Below, in pieces: positions 44,350-53,365 of a DNA stretch of 64,000 bases (position 1 is the stretch's first letter; each line of letters begins with the position of its first letter). The DNA is from Sphingobacteriia bacterium (GTDB lineage: Bacteria > Bacteroidota > Bacteroidia > Chitinophagales > Chitinophagaceae). The position numbers and the translations under genes were made by a program. The notes beneath the pieces were generated by a model that saw only the letters and a list, made by a program, of their open reading frames with translations, was not told the DNA's origin and searched no databases. The stretch lies in contig JAFKLS010000018.1 in NCBI GenBank assembly GCA_017304675.1, positions 1 to 64,000 of the forward strand. The letters are read 5' to 3'.

Positions 44350-44376
44350 AGTAGCCTTATTGCTTAAGGCTACTCA
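44350..44376. terminator. Hairpin between lacI and GH105 gene
   Basis: AGTAGCCTTA (44350-44359) pairs with TAAGGCTACT (44365-44374). It overlaps the last codons of the GH105 gene and serves both convergent genes. The T-run is weak. Confidence 0.6.
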
Positions 44377-45466
44377 ATGTAATTATTTCCGAACCTGCCA
44401 GTAAGAATGCTCCTACACCAAATGTTTCTGTATTAGAATCATCTGTAACACCGGGCTTCTCGCCTATTTTTTGTACAAAACCCAACTGACCATTACTGTG
44501 CACACAATTTGTTAATGCATCCCATGCTTTCCATACCACTTTAGCATATTTTTTATAAGGTATTATATGATGATTAATGCCCCATGCAAGGGCATAACAG
44601 TAAAAACCGGTGCCACTTGTTTCTTTAAGCGGGTAACTTACAGAATCTAATAAAGCACTGTGCCAGGTACCATCCTGATGTTGTAACCCGGCAATTCTTT
44701 CTGCCATTTCTCTGTACAATCTTATAAACTTTTCCCTTTGTGTATGTTTAGGGGGCATTGCTTCCAGCAGGCGTACCAGCCCTGCCATCACCCATCCATT
44801 CCCACGAGACCAAAACACCTTTTTGCCATTTGCTTCACGCATATCAAAATACTTGCTGTCTCTGAAGTATAAATCTTCCTCTTTATCAAAAAGATAATCT
44901 GTTGTTTTCCACCATAAAGAACAGGCAGTATCCAGGTATTTCGGGTTTTTGGTTACTGTAGTTAAATAAGCCAATGCAGGCGGTGCCATAAACAATGCAT
45001 CGCACCAGGCCCACTCCCTCAAACGAACATCGTTCTTCCACTCTAAAGATTCGGTATGGGGCATAGAGCAGATAGAATCGGCCTGTAGTTTAAATTTTTC
45101 AATCATCAACGGTTCATGATACTTTGCATACAATTGTATATAGGTTTGAGCAATGCAATAATCGTCTGCCATCATTCGCCTGGGTCCCGTATTCCATTGT
45201 AAAGCTTCTCCAATTGCATACATGGCTTTGCAATAAGTGCTATCGTTTGCAATTTTATCAAAAGCCATAAAGCCGGCGTAGGCAGTGGCATTTGTCCAAT
45301 CCCATTTTGCAGCTTTCATTCCTTTTTCAGCCCAGGTATTCAATTGCCAGTCGGCAACTTTTTTCATAACCTGCTTAACAGAATTTGCAGAATAGGTATA
45401 CTGCGCTTTTACAGAACCGAAAAAAATAACGGAGGCTATCAGCAGTAATGCTGTATTCTTACGCAT
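44357..45466 (-). CDS. Unsaturated uronyl hydrolase, GH105-like
   Basis: 369 aa. Signal peptide MRKNTALLLIASVIFFGSVKAQ, then an (alpha/alpha)6 barrel with the conserved RMMADDYCIAQTYI stretch and WSRGNGWVMAGLVRLLE. GH105 enzymes remove the terminal unsaturated uronic acid from oligosaccharides made by lyases. It is the last gene of the eight-gene minus-strand operon, so it acts on the same substrate as the lyases. GH88 is the near alternative; the motifs fit GH105 better. Confidence 0.85.
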   Translation of the reverse strand: MRKNTALLLIASVIFFGSVKAQYTYSANSVKQVMKKVADWQLNTWAEKGMKAAKWDWTNATAYAGFMAFDKIANDSTYCKAMYAIGEALQWNTGPRRMMADDYCIAQTYIQLYAKYHEPLMIEKFKLQADSICSMPHTESLEWKNDVRLREWAWCDALFMAPPALAYLTTVTKNPKYLDTACSLWWKTTDYLFDKEEDLYFRDSKYFDMREANGKKVFWSRGNGWVMAGLVRLLEAMPPKHTQREKFIRLYREMAERIAGLQHQDGTWHSALLDSVSYPLKETSGTGFYCYALAWGINHHIIPYKKYAKVVWKAWDALTNCVHSNGQLGFVQKIGEKPGVTDDSNTETFGVGAFLLAGSEIITLSSLKQ

Positions 45467-45478
45467 AATTAAATAAGG

Positions 45479-46309
45479 TTATTTTATAGATGCTATGGCA
45501 ACAGGATCCATATCGGTAAATTCTTTGTTCTCTCCCGCCATACCCCAGATAAATCCATAATTGGCAGTTCCCACGCCAAAATGCATACTCCATGGAGCAG
45601 AGATAACCGCTTCATTATTGGCCATTACAAGATGTCTTGTTTCCTGCGGCTCGCCCATAACGTGAAATACTCTTTGCCCTTCTTTTACATCGAAATAAAA
45701 ATATACTTCCATTCTTCTGGTATGGGTATGCGGCGGAACTGAATTCCAAACACTACCCTCTTCCAATACTGTTAATCCCATTACCAACTGGCAGCTTTGT
45801 ATGCCATCGTTGTGAATGTATTTGTAAATAGTTCTTTTATTAGATGTGGAAATATCTCCAAGATGAACAGGAGCAGCTTCAGCCTTGGTCATTTTACGAT
45901 TAGGATAAGCCTGGTGTGCCGGAACCGACAACAGGTAAAACAGCGCCGGTTCTTGTGCCGAAACACTGCTAAAGCTTACCGATTGTGTACCCTTACCCAC
46001 ATAAACACATTCTAATTTTTCAATCTCATATGCCGTACCATCTGCTGTAACGATTCCTTTCCCACCAACATTAATAATACCCAGTTCGCGTCTTTCTAAA
46101 AAGAATTTTGCTTTTAATTCTTCTTCATTAGATAAATGAATGGGTTCATTTACGGGCACAGCCCCGCCAATAATAATGCGATCGAAATGTGAATAAACAA
46201 GCTTAAGTATTCCCGGGCTCATTAAATTCTCAATTAAAAAATTACTGCGCAATTCTTCTGTGTGCATGCCCCCGGTTTCTTTGGGGCTGCTTTGAAACCT
46301 GATTTCCAT
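45479..46309 (-). CDS. kduI: 5-keto-4-deoxyuronate isomerase
   Basis: 276 aa, about the E. coli length. The signature MEIRFQSSPKETGGMHTEEL opens the protein, and the cupin metal site PPHTHTRRMEVYFYFD (His-x-His ... Glu) and ISAPWSMHFGVGTANYGFIW are clear. It converts 5-keto-4-deoxyuronate to 2,5-diketo-3-deoxygluconate in the cytoplasm. kduD lies 34 bp upstream and GH105 12 bp downstream, in one operon. Confidence 0.95.
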   Translation of the reverse strand: MEIRFQSSPKETGGMHTEELRSNFLIENLMSPGILKLVYSHFDRIIIGGAVPVNEPIHLSNEEELKAKFFLERRELGIINVGGKGIVTADGTAYEIEKLECVYVGKGTQSVSFSSVSAQEPALFYLLSVPAHQAYPNRKMTKAEAAPVHLGDISTSNKRTIYKYIHNDGIQSCQLVMGLTVLEEGSVWNSVPPHTHTRRMEVYFYFDVKEGQRVFHVMGEPQETRHLVMANNEAVISAPWSMHFGVGTANYGFIWGMAGENKEFTDMDPVAIASIK

Positions 46310-46343
46310 GTATATTAATTTTTATAATACTTAAATGATTTTA

Positions 46344-47105
46344 TTATCTTCCCATCCATCCGCCATCAACAGTAATGATCGTGCCATTTATGTAGTTAGC
46401 TGCAGAAGATGCCAGAAAAACATAGGCACCCGTTAGGTCTGAGGTTTCTCCCCATCTTTTCGCCGGAATTCGCGACAATATAGAACTATTTCTTTCTTCA
46501 TCTTCTCTTAACTGTAAAGTATTATTGGTGGCTATGTATCCTGGTGCCACACCATTTACATTTACACCATAAGCCGCCCACTCATTAGAAAAGGCTTTTA
46601 ACAGAGAAGCAACTGCTCCTTTGCTGGCTGCATAACCCGGCACGTTAACCCCACCCTGAAAACTGAGCAAAGAGCAAGTGAATATAATTTTACCGGAACG
46701 CTGCTCTATCATTCGTTTACCAATCTCCCTGGTAATAATGAATTGTGCATTCAGGTTAATATCAATGATTGTATCCCAAAATTCGTCGGGATGTTCTGCA
46801 ATCGGTTTTCGTAAAATATGCCCGGCATTGTTCACAAGTATATCTATTCTTGGATGATGTTGTTTTACCAGATCTATGAATTGGTAAATAGAATCTCTAT
46901 CGGCAAAATCGGCAGTATAGGCATAAAACTTTCTCCCTGCTTTTTCTACAGCCTCCGCAATTTCACTACCCGTTGCCGATAAACTTTTAGACACACCAAT
47001 AATATCTGCTCCACATTGTGCCATTTCAATAGCAACAGCTAAGCCTATTCCGCTATTGCATCCTGTAACCAACGCTATTTTTCCGTCGAGCCTAAAGTTT
47101 AGCAT
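46344..47105 (-). CDS. kduD: 2-deoxy-D-gluconate 3-dehydrogenase
   Basis: 253 aa, short-chain dehydrogenase. The cofactor loop is TGCNSGIGLAVA (14-25), the catalytic Ser lies in TCSLLSFQGG and the Tyr/Lys pair in YAASKGAV. KduD reduces 2,5-diketo-3-deoxygluconate to 2-keto-3-deoxygluconate with NADH. The kduI gene follows 34 bp on. No KDG kinase or aldolase is in the window, so the last steps must be encoded elsewhere. Confidence 0.9.
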   Translation of the reverse strand: MLNFRLDGKIALVTGCNSGIGLAVAIEMAQCGADIIGVSKSLSATGSEIAEAVEKAGRKFYAYTADFADRDSIYQFIDLVKQHHPRIDILVNNAGHILRKPIAEHPDEFWDTIIDINLNAQFIITREIGKRMIEQRSGKIIFTCSLLSFQGGVNVPGYAASKGAVASLLKAFSNEWAAYGVNVNGVAPGYIATNNTLQLREDEERNSSILSRIPAKRWGETSDLTGAYVFLASSAANYINGTIITVDGGWMGR

Positions 47106-47133
47106 ACTTAATTTGGTTTACTGTTTCGTATAA

Positions 47134-48348
47134 TCATAATAAATTAAGCAACAGCGTATAATATGTATCTCCTGCTATTTTTTTTATGGCTTCCGTACAA
47201 CGGTTACAACCATAAACAGTATTGCTCCTGAACAAAATAGGAAATGCATCCTGGTAAACAAACGGTGTTATTTGTGCATGCTGCCATATTTTTTCCTGTG
47301 CTATAAATGGCTGAATGGCATTGAAAGCCTGTTCAAGAGATTTACCGGAGCTTGTTTTGGTGTGCCAGAAATCAACAGTTGTTTTTTCTGAAAGCCCTGC
47401 AATTACATAAAACGCATTCAGCAGAAAAGTTGAATAGTGTAAAGATGTTTTTCTTTCCAGTTCCAGAGGGAATAGTCCCTCATTATTCATTTGTTGTTCT
47501 AACCTGTTTACAGCCCGCAGTACTATTTTGTTGGCCAAAGCTGTACTATCTACATATAATGCAATAGCCAGGGATTGCGCATCGTACCAAACGCCATGAT
47601 TGTTCTTTGCGTTCATTTCATCGATTCCTATTTTACTGGTTTGCATCCAATTCAAGAAAGAAGAGAACCATTGTTTCAGTTGTTCGTTATCCTGCTTTGG
47701 CCAGTATTTAGATGCTTGCAAGAGTTGCACACCATCTAACAAAAAAATAAAATGCCGGGTATCAATCAATCCTTCAGCCCTGCCATTGGCAACTCCTTTA
47801 ACGGCCTGCCCATAATTAAGATTGGGATTCATTCTTGTAGCAGTATCGATGAACCATACCTTCAACAGTTTGCCGGCATGTTCGGCATAAGTTTCATCGT
47901 CCGAAAAATAATAAGCCAATGCCAACATATATACATTTTCACAAAGCACAGGAAGATGCTCTTTATCCGGGTAACTGTTCACTTCAGGGTTTACTTCACC
48001 GTCTTTACGCATGTAGGGCATGCCGCCCGGCTTAGACGGATCGGGCCACCAATAAGGCGCAATGCTCATATAATCATGCTTATCGTTACTGGGTGGGTAA
48101 GCGCTTTTTTGCATTACGCTTACCGGTTTGTACTTCAATAATTTGTTGGCATTATCTATTAAATTCTTATACGCCGGGAACTGCCATCTCTTATCAGATT
48201 TCAATTTTTGCTTGTTAACGGCAAGTGTTTTAAAATCAAGTTTTATAAGATCCGATTTAGACAGTTTGCCTTGTGCTTTTACTATTTCTCCATTGCCAAC
48301 AATTGCCAGCATTAATAAAAAACAAGCATATATTTTTTTCATTTTCAT
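47134..48348 (-). CDS. Polyuronate lyase (alginate-lyase PF05426-like, PL38 type)
   Basis: 404 aa, signal peptide MKKIYACFLLMLAIVGNGEI (start Met3; a Met1 alternative is two residues earlier). The (alpha/alpha) barrel carries the motifs DYMSIAPYWWPDPSKPGG, YGQAVKGVANGRAEGLIDTR and NNHGVWYDAQSLAIALY, as in the PF05426 alginate-lyase family. The layout resembles PL38, members of which act on glucuronan or alginate. It cleaves polyuronates by beta-elimination in the periplasm or at the surface. It lies in the PUL between kduD and susD. The exact substrate cannot be told. Confidence 0.82.
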   Translation of the reverse strand: MKMKKIYACFLLMLAIVGNGEIVKAQGKLSKSDLIKLDFKTLAVNKQKLKSDKRWQFPAYKNLIDNANKLLKYKPVSVMQKSAYPPSNDKHDYMSIAPYWWPDPSKPGGMPYMRKDGEVNPEVNSYPDKEHLPVLCENVYMLALAYYFSDDETYAEHAGKLLKVWFIDTATRMNPNLNYGQAVKGVANGRAEGLIDTRHFIFLLDGVQLLQASKYWPKQDNEQLKQWFSSFLNWMQTSKIGIDEMNAKNNHGVWYDAQSLAIALYVDSTALANKIVLRAVNRLEQQMNNEGLFPLELERKTSLHYSTFLLNAFYVIAGLSEKTTVDFWHTKTSSGKSLEQAFNAIQPFIAQEKIWQHAQITPFVYQDAFPILFRSNTVYGCNRCTEAIKKIAGDTYYTLLLNLL

Positions 48349-48409
48349 ATCTCTTTTTAATACCCGCTTTTAATTTAGGCCATAATAAAAAATAATCCGC
48401 TTCATTTAT

Positions 48410-49870
48410 TTACCATCCATGGTTTTGTGTCAGGTTACTGTTAGACTGCATTTCAGTATAAGGTATTGGGAATAAAAGATGATCGTTATCTACTGTAATG
48501 CCTACTTTGCTCATAGCTGCTGCATAGCGGCCCAGCCTGATAAGATCCCACCTTCTATGCCCTTCGGCACATAACTCTCTTGCCCTTTCCACCACCAATG
48601 AATCTACAAAATTTGCCTGCGTAGGCGTATTGGTAAAATTGAGAAATTTTGCAGAAGGTATTTTGGCCCTGCTTTTAACACTATCTATTCCCGCAAATTT
48701 TGCCGGGTTGTTCGGGTCAATATTGTTCATAGCCTCTGACTGCATTAATAATACATCTGCGTAACGTATAATGTTCCAGTTACAACGAGAGTTGTTTGAG
48801 TTGGCCACCCATTGGTTATCTCTGTATTTATAGAAATAATATTTGGTAGAATTCAGTTTAAAAATATTCCAGCTACTGCGCATCGTATCGGCAGAAGAAT
48901 ATGCTGTAGTGGCAAAACTGGTTTGTGCCAGAAAAGAGCCGGCACCACCTAAAGAAGAAGGCAGCATCATTCTCACTACGATATTACCGGTATTTGGAGG
49001 CAGACCAAACTGAACAGAGAAAATATGCTCCGAGCTGTTTTTTGTATCTGGATTAAACAGGTTGGAATATACAGGTATTAGCTTATATACGCCTGAATTG
49101 ATTACTTTATTGCACTCTGTTAGCGCATTCTGATTATCGGCAGGGTCGGCAAACGAAGTACTGCTTCTTTGTAAATAAACCTTTGCAAGCATTGCAGAAG
49201 CAGCACCATTAGATACCATTCCTTTATAGGTAGCTGGTTGTCTTGCATTACCTACATTTGTGCCAATAACATTTTCCGGGAAACAATTGGCTTCGGCAAA
49301 TTTCAGGTCTGATACGATTTGCTGATACACCAGAGCAGCTGGTGTTCTGTGAGGGAATAAAGAGGTATCTGACGGACTTAGAATTGGTTTGGTAAGCAAA
49401 GGCACATCGCCAAAACTTCTTACCAGATCAAAATAACCGATTGCTCTTAAAAAATAGGCATTCCCCAAAATATTATTGCGATAGTTCGTATCCATATCAA
49501 TATGCGGAACATTAGCAATGATATCATTAGCGTTTTTAATCATCTGGTAACAATTCTGCCACCATACGGTGATTTCACTATTGGTTGACTGGTAGGTTAA
49601 CGCACTCAAATCAGCCCTGGCCTGGTTGCCGCTTGAAGGATACATTAAATCGGAAGGCAGTTCAGTGATCTCATAAATAGCCCTTGAATAATAGTTTTGC
49701 CCCTGTAATACACTGAGTGCACCATTCAATGCAGTTTGTGCATCTGTTCCTGTTTGATAATAATTGGAAGGCGATAGAAAACTATAGGGTGTTTCGGTAA
49801 GTAATTTTTTACAAGAACTAAAAGCAAGTGCTGCTACAGTTAATAAGCATATTATAAAATTATTTTTCAT
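48410..49870 (-). CDS. susD: SusD-like surface glycan-binding lipoprotein
   Basis: 486 aa. Lipoprotein signal MKNNFIICLLTVAALAFSSC (Cys20). Typical SusD TPR-like body with the N-terminal LLTETPYSFLSPSNYYQTGT and C-terminal CAEGHRRWDLIRLGRYAAAM. It binds the oligosaccharide outside the cell and works as the lid of the SusC channel. The SusC gene is directly upstream. Confidence 0.95.
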   Translation of the reverse strand: MKNNFIICLLTVAALAFSSCKKLLTETPYSFLSPSNYYQTGTDAQTALNGALSVLQGQNYYSRAIYEITELPSDLMYPSSGNQARADLSALTYQSTNSEITVWWQNCYQMIKNANDIIANVPHIDMDTNYRNNILGNAYFLRAIGYFDLVRSFGDVPLLTKPILSPSDTSLFPHRTPAALVYQQIVSDLKFAEANCFPENVIGTNVGNARQPATYKGMVSNGAASAMLAKVYLQRSSTSFADPADNQNALTECNKVINSGVYKLIPVYSNLFNPDTKNSSEHIFSVQFGLPPNTGNIVVRMMLPSSLGGAGSFLAQTSFATTAYSSADTMRSSWNIFKLNSTKYYFYKYRDNQWVANSNNSRCNWNIIRYADVLLMQSEAMNNIDPNNPAKFAGIDSVKSRAKIPSAKFLNFTNTPTQANFVDSLVVERARELCAEGHRRWDLIRLGRYAAAMSKVGITVDNDHLLFPIPYTEMQSNSNLTQNHGW

Positions 49871-49897
49871 TTTTTATTCTTTTAGGTTATTAACTAA

Positions 49898-52800
49898 TTA
49901 AAAAATAAGTTTCGCACCTATTAAAAACGTTTTCACATTAGGGTAAGAATTATAATCTGTGTTCAAGCTCGTACCATCTAACCCATAAGAGTTCACTTCA
50001 GGATCGTACCCGCTATATTTTGTAAGCGTAAGCAGGTTTTGAGCAGTGATGTATACATTGGCAGATTTAAATACTCCTTTGGTAAGTTTTGGCAAAGGAA
50101 GATCGTAACCCAGTGTAACGGTTTTTACCCTTAAGTAAGTGCCATTTTCAATCAGGTCGCTCGTAACACCCAATCCTATTCTGTAAACACTATTAACCGC
50201 AGGCATGGTATTGGTAGAACCGGGGCCTGTCCAGCTATCGGTTCCAACATAAGCAAGCTTATTGGTATTGGTATACCCGTTAACTGTTTGTAACAAATTT
50301 TCATTCAAAATATTATCGCCATACTGGCCTTGTAACAATACAAACAGGTTCCATCTGCCAAAGCTCAGTGTACTTGAAAACCCATAAGTGAATTTGGGTG
50401 TTGCATAACCAATAATAGCCTGGTCTGAAGCATTCAATAAGCTATCTCCATTTAAATCTTTATAAATAGGATCTCCGGGCTTAACAGGTTGTTTTGTTCC
50501 GCTTTTAGTTATCTGGTCTTGCGATTGCCATATTCCGTCGAACACATAACCATAGAAAGCACCTACAGGAGCCCCTACACGTAATACAGAAGAAAAGAAT
50601 TTACCGGCTCCGGGATAAAGGCTGCTGCTCACACTACCTATTGGCACATTGTTCTGGCCACCGAGGTCTAATATTTTGTTTTTATTAAAAGCAATATTGA
50701 ATGAGGTAGACCATTTTACTTTAGGCGTAGCAATGTTTACCGTATTAATAGAAAACTCTAAACCCCTGTTTTCAACACTGCCTATATTCTGTAACAATTT
50801 GGTGTAACCTGAACTGGAAGGAATGGAAGCCTGCAGCAAAAGGTTTGAAGTTTTTTTGTAATAATAATCTGCCACAAAAGTAATTCGTCCCTGTAATAAA
50901 CCCAGGTCTACACCTACATCGAAAGAAGAGGTTGATTCCCATTTTAAATTAGGATTGGCAATATTGGCAGGATAAAAACCAACCTGCGAATTGGTGGCAC
51001 CCGAATTGGCTCCTCCCCCAGTATAACTGTTGGCTGAGTATTGCAGCATAGAATTATACGACCCTATTTCCTGGTTACCCGTAATACCATAACTGGTTCT
51101 CAATTTCAGGTCGCTGATGGTTTTACTGCGTTTCATGAAATTTTCATCAGATAACCTCCAGGCAAACGCTCCGGAAGGAAAATAACCCCATTTATTGTTA
51201 GGGCCAAAACGAGACGATCCATCAGCACGCATAGTGAATGTGAAAAGATATTTTGACAATAACCCATAATTTACCCGGCCGAAATAAGAAACAATAGAGT
51301 TTTCAGAAGCAACCGAAGTAGGAATCAATATATTCTGCCCTACAGCAATATTGTTGCTTCCCAGGTTATTGGTTTGCAGGTTTTGAGTAGTTGCGTTGTA
51401 ATTAGATTTTCTAAAATCCTGTACGGTAAATCCGGCAACTGCTTTTACAGCATGTATGCCTTTAAAATTCTTGTCGAACGAAAGCGTATTTTCATTCAAC
51501 CAATTATAGTTATTAAAAGTTGTTTTGCTGATAGAGCCACTGGTTAGTGCACCTAAAAATGTAGTAGTGGGATAAAAAACATTTTCTATACTGTCTCTAT
51601 AATTTAAACCGAAAGACGATTTAAACACGAGGCCTTTTACAATTTCGTATTCTGCATGAAAGTTAAAGAATGTACCTACGCTCTGCATCCTGTCAGTATT
51701 GTTCATAGCTGCTGCAACAGGATTACCTACTTCTCTAAAATAAGTGGCAGGTGCATTGGCAAAAGTATATTGCCCGGTACTATCTCTTAACGGAATGGTA
51801 GGGCTCATGATAAGCGCATCGCCAATAATGGCGCCGGCATTACCACCGTTAGGGTTTACGTTAGATTTTTGTTGATAGCTGTACGCTACGCTTGAACTTA
51901 CGCCAATCTTTATTTTATTACCTATTTTTTTATCGAGATTAAAACGGAGTACTCCTCTTTTATAACCGGAATTGATAACAATACCGTTCTGATCAAAATA
52001 GTTGAAGCTTAAAAAATGTTTTGTTTCTGCATTACCGCCAGAAAAACTTACAACATAATTAGAAATAGGCGCAACTCTGAAAAGTTCATTCTGCCAATCG
52101 GTGCCTTTACCAAAAGCACTGATCTGTGCCGGGGTAAAAGGAAGTGGATTACCGTTTCTTGAATATACAGAGTCTATATAGGTTGCAAACTGCGAGGCAT
52201 TCATCATGTTCATTTTTTTAGACACTTGTTGATACCCCATATACATTTCTACATTCACTGCATTTTTACCAGATGTGCCCCGTTTAGTGGTAATAATTAC
52301 TACACCATTGGCACCACGGCTTCCGTAAATAGCAGTGGCAGAAGCATCCTTCAACACATCTATCGACGCAATATCGCTCGGGTTAATGGTTCCTATATCT
52401 GCACCCGCAAAACCATCTACTACGTAGAGCGGCTCGTTACCGGAGTTAATAGAATTGGTTCCGCGTATCCTTAAAGAAAATACAGAACCTGGTTGTGCAT
52501 TTACCTGTGTTACCTGTACCCCGCTCACCTGGCCTTGTAACAATTGTTCAGTTCCTGTTACAGGTGTTTTATCAATATTGGCAAGCGACACGGATGCTAC
52601 CGATCCGGTAAGGTCTTTTTTCCTGGCACTTCCATAACCAATCACCACTACATCAGTTAATGCTGTACTTACCGGCTGCAGGCCGATATTGATAACGGTT
52701 TTATCGCCCACTTTTACTGATTGGCTTGTAAAGCCTACATAAGAAACAGTGAGTACCGTATTTTTAGAGCTTACTTTAATAGTATAAGCTCCCTCTACGT

Positions 52801-52966
52801 TGGTGGTAACCCCTTTCTTATCGTCGCCTACAACCACACTGGCGCCTTCAATTTTTTCACCGGTTTCTTTGTTGGTTACCTTCCCGGAAATAACAATACT
52901 TTGCGCTTTACCGAGTAAACCACCCAGTATGCAGCAAAACATTAAAAGCAATCTTATTTTTTTCAT
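49898..52966 (-). CDS. susC: SusC-like TonB-dependent outer-membrane transporter
   Basis: 1022 aa. Signal peptide MKKIRLLLMFCCILGGLLGK (AQ follows), carboxypeptidase-D-like regulatory domain (about 22-105, IVISGKVTNKETGEKIEGAS), TonB box/plug with SusC signature NEPLYVVDGFAGAD and SRGANGVVIITTKRG, then a 22-strand barrel ending VKTFLIGAKLIF. It imports oligo-uronides into the periplasm using TonB energy. It forms a pair with the SusD gene 27 bp downstream. Confidence 0.96.
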   Translation of the reverse strand: MKKIRLLLMFCCILGGLLGKAQSIVISGKVTNKETGEKIEGASVVVGDDKKGVTTNVEGAYTIKVSSKNTVLTVSYVGFTSQSVKVGDKTVINIGLQPVSTALTDVVVIGYGSARKKDLTGSVASVSLANIDKTPVTGTEQLLQGQVSGVQVTQVNAQPGSVFSLRIRGTNSINSGNEPLYVVDGFAGADIGTINPSDIASIDVLKDASATAIYGSRGANGVVIITTKRGTSGKNAVNVEMYMGYQQVSKKMNMMNASQFATYIDSVYSRNGNPLPFTPAQISAFGKGTDWQNELFRVAPISNYVVSFSGGNAETKHFLSFNYFDQNGIVINSGYKRGVLRFNLDKKIGNKIKIGVSSSVAYSYQQKSNVNPNGGNAGAIIGDALIMSPTIPLRDSTGQYTFANAPATYFREVGNPVAAAMNNTDRMQSVGTFFNFHAEYEIVKGLVFKSSFGLNYRDSIENVFYPTTTFLGALTSGSISKTTFNNYNWLNENTLSFDKNFKGIHAVKAVAGFTVQDFRKSNYNATTQNLQTNNLGSNNIAVGQNILIPTSVASENSIVSYFGRVNYGLLSKYLFTFTMRADGSSRFGPNNKWGYFPSGAFAWRLSDENFMKRSKTISDLKLRTSYGITGNQEIGSYNSMLQYSANSYTGGGANSGATNSQVGFYPANIANPNLKWESTSSFDVGVDLGLLQGRITFVADYYYKKTSNLLLQASIPSSSGYTKLLQNIGSVENRGLEFSINTVNIATPKVKWSTSFNIAFNKNKILDLGGQNNVPIGSVSSSLYPGAGKFFSSVLRVGAPVGAFYGYVFDGIWQSQDQITKSGTKQPVKPGDPIYKDLNGDSLLNASDQAIIGYATPKFTYGFSSTLSFGRWNLFVLLQGQYGDNILNENLLQTVNGYTNTNKLAYVGTDSWTGPGSTNTMPAVNSVYRIGLGVTSDLIENGTYLRVKTVTLGYDLPLPKLTKGVFKSANVYITAQNLLTLTKYSGYDPEVNSYGLDGTSLNTDYNSYPNVKTFLIGAKLIF

Positions 52967-53002
52967 GGCAAGCTAGTTTTAGCGTTTGTTTGGTGTATTA
53001 GT

Positions 53003-53353
53003 TTATTTTGTTATAAAATCATCTCGCATGGGGTTAAATACATCTATTAAAACACCTTCTTCAATGCATATAGCGCCATGCAAAGCATTAGGCGGAATAT
53101 AATACGCATCTCCGCTTTTAAGTATTTGTTTCTCATTTTCTATTTCTATTTCAAAAATGCCACTGGCAATATGAGTAATCTGAGAATGGTGGTGTTTATG
53201 TAAAGCACCAACACCGCCTTTTTCAAATCTTACTTTAACCATCATCAGGTTTTGGTTAAAGGCCATGATCTTTCTTTGCACGCCTTTATCTACCTGCTGC
53301 CACTCGATCTCATTGTCGCTGATAAATTTTTTTACTACTTCTTTAATCTCCAT
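53003..53353 (-). CDS. kdgF: KdgF-like cupin, linearises unsaturated uronates
   Basis: 116 aa, a single cupin domain: GGVGALHKHHHSQITHIASG (metal ligands) and YYIPPNALHGAICIEEGVLI with FNPMRDDF at the end, all as in KdgF. KdgF converts 4,5-unsaturated monouronates to the linear 5-keto-4-deoxyuronate that KduI then uses. It is cytoplasmic and lies between the PL17-like and SusC genes, so the pathway from lyase to KDG is continuous in this operon. Confidence 0.85.
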   Translation of the reverse strand: MEIKEVVKKFISDNEIEWQQVDKGVQRKIMAFNQNLMMVKVRFEKGGVGALHKHHHSQITHIASGIFEIEIENEKQILKSGDAYYIPPNALHGAICIEEGVLIDVFNPMRDDFITK

Positions 53354-53365
53354 GATATTGTTTTT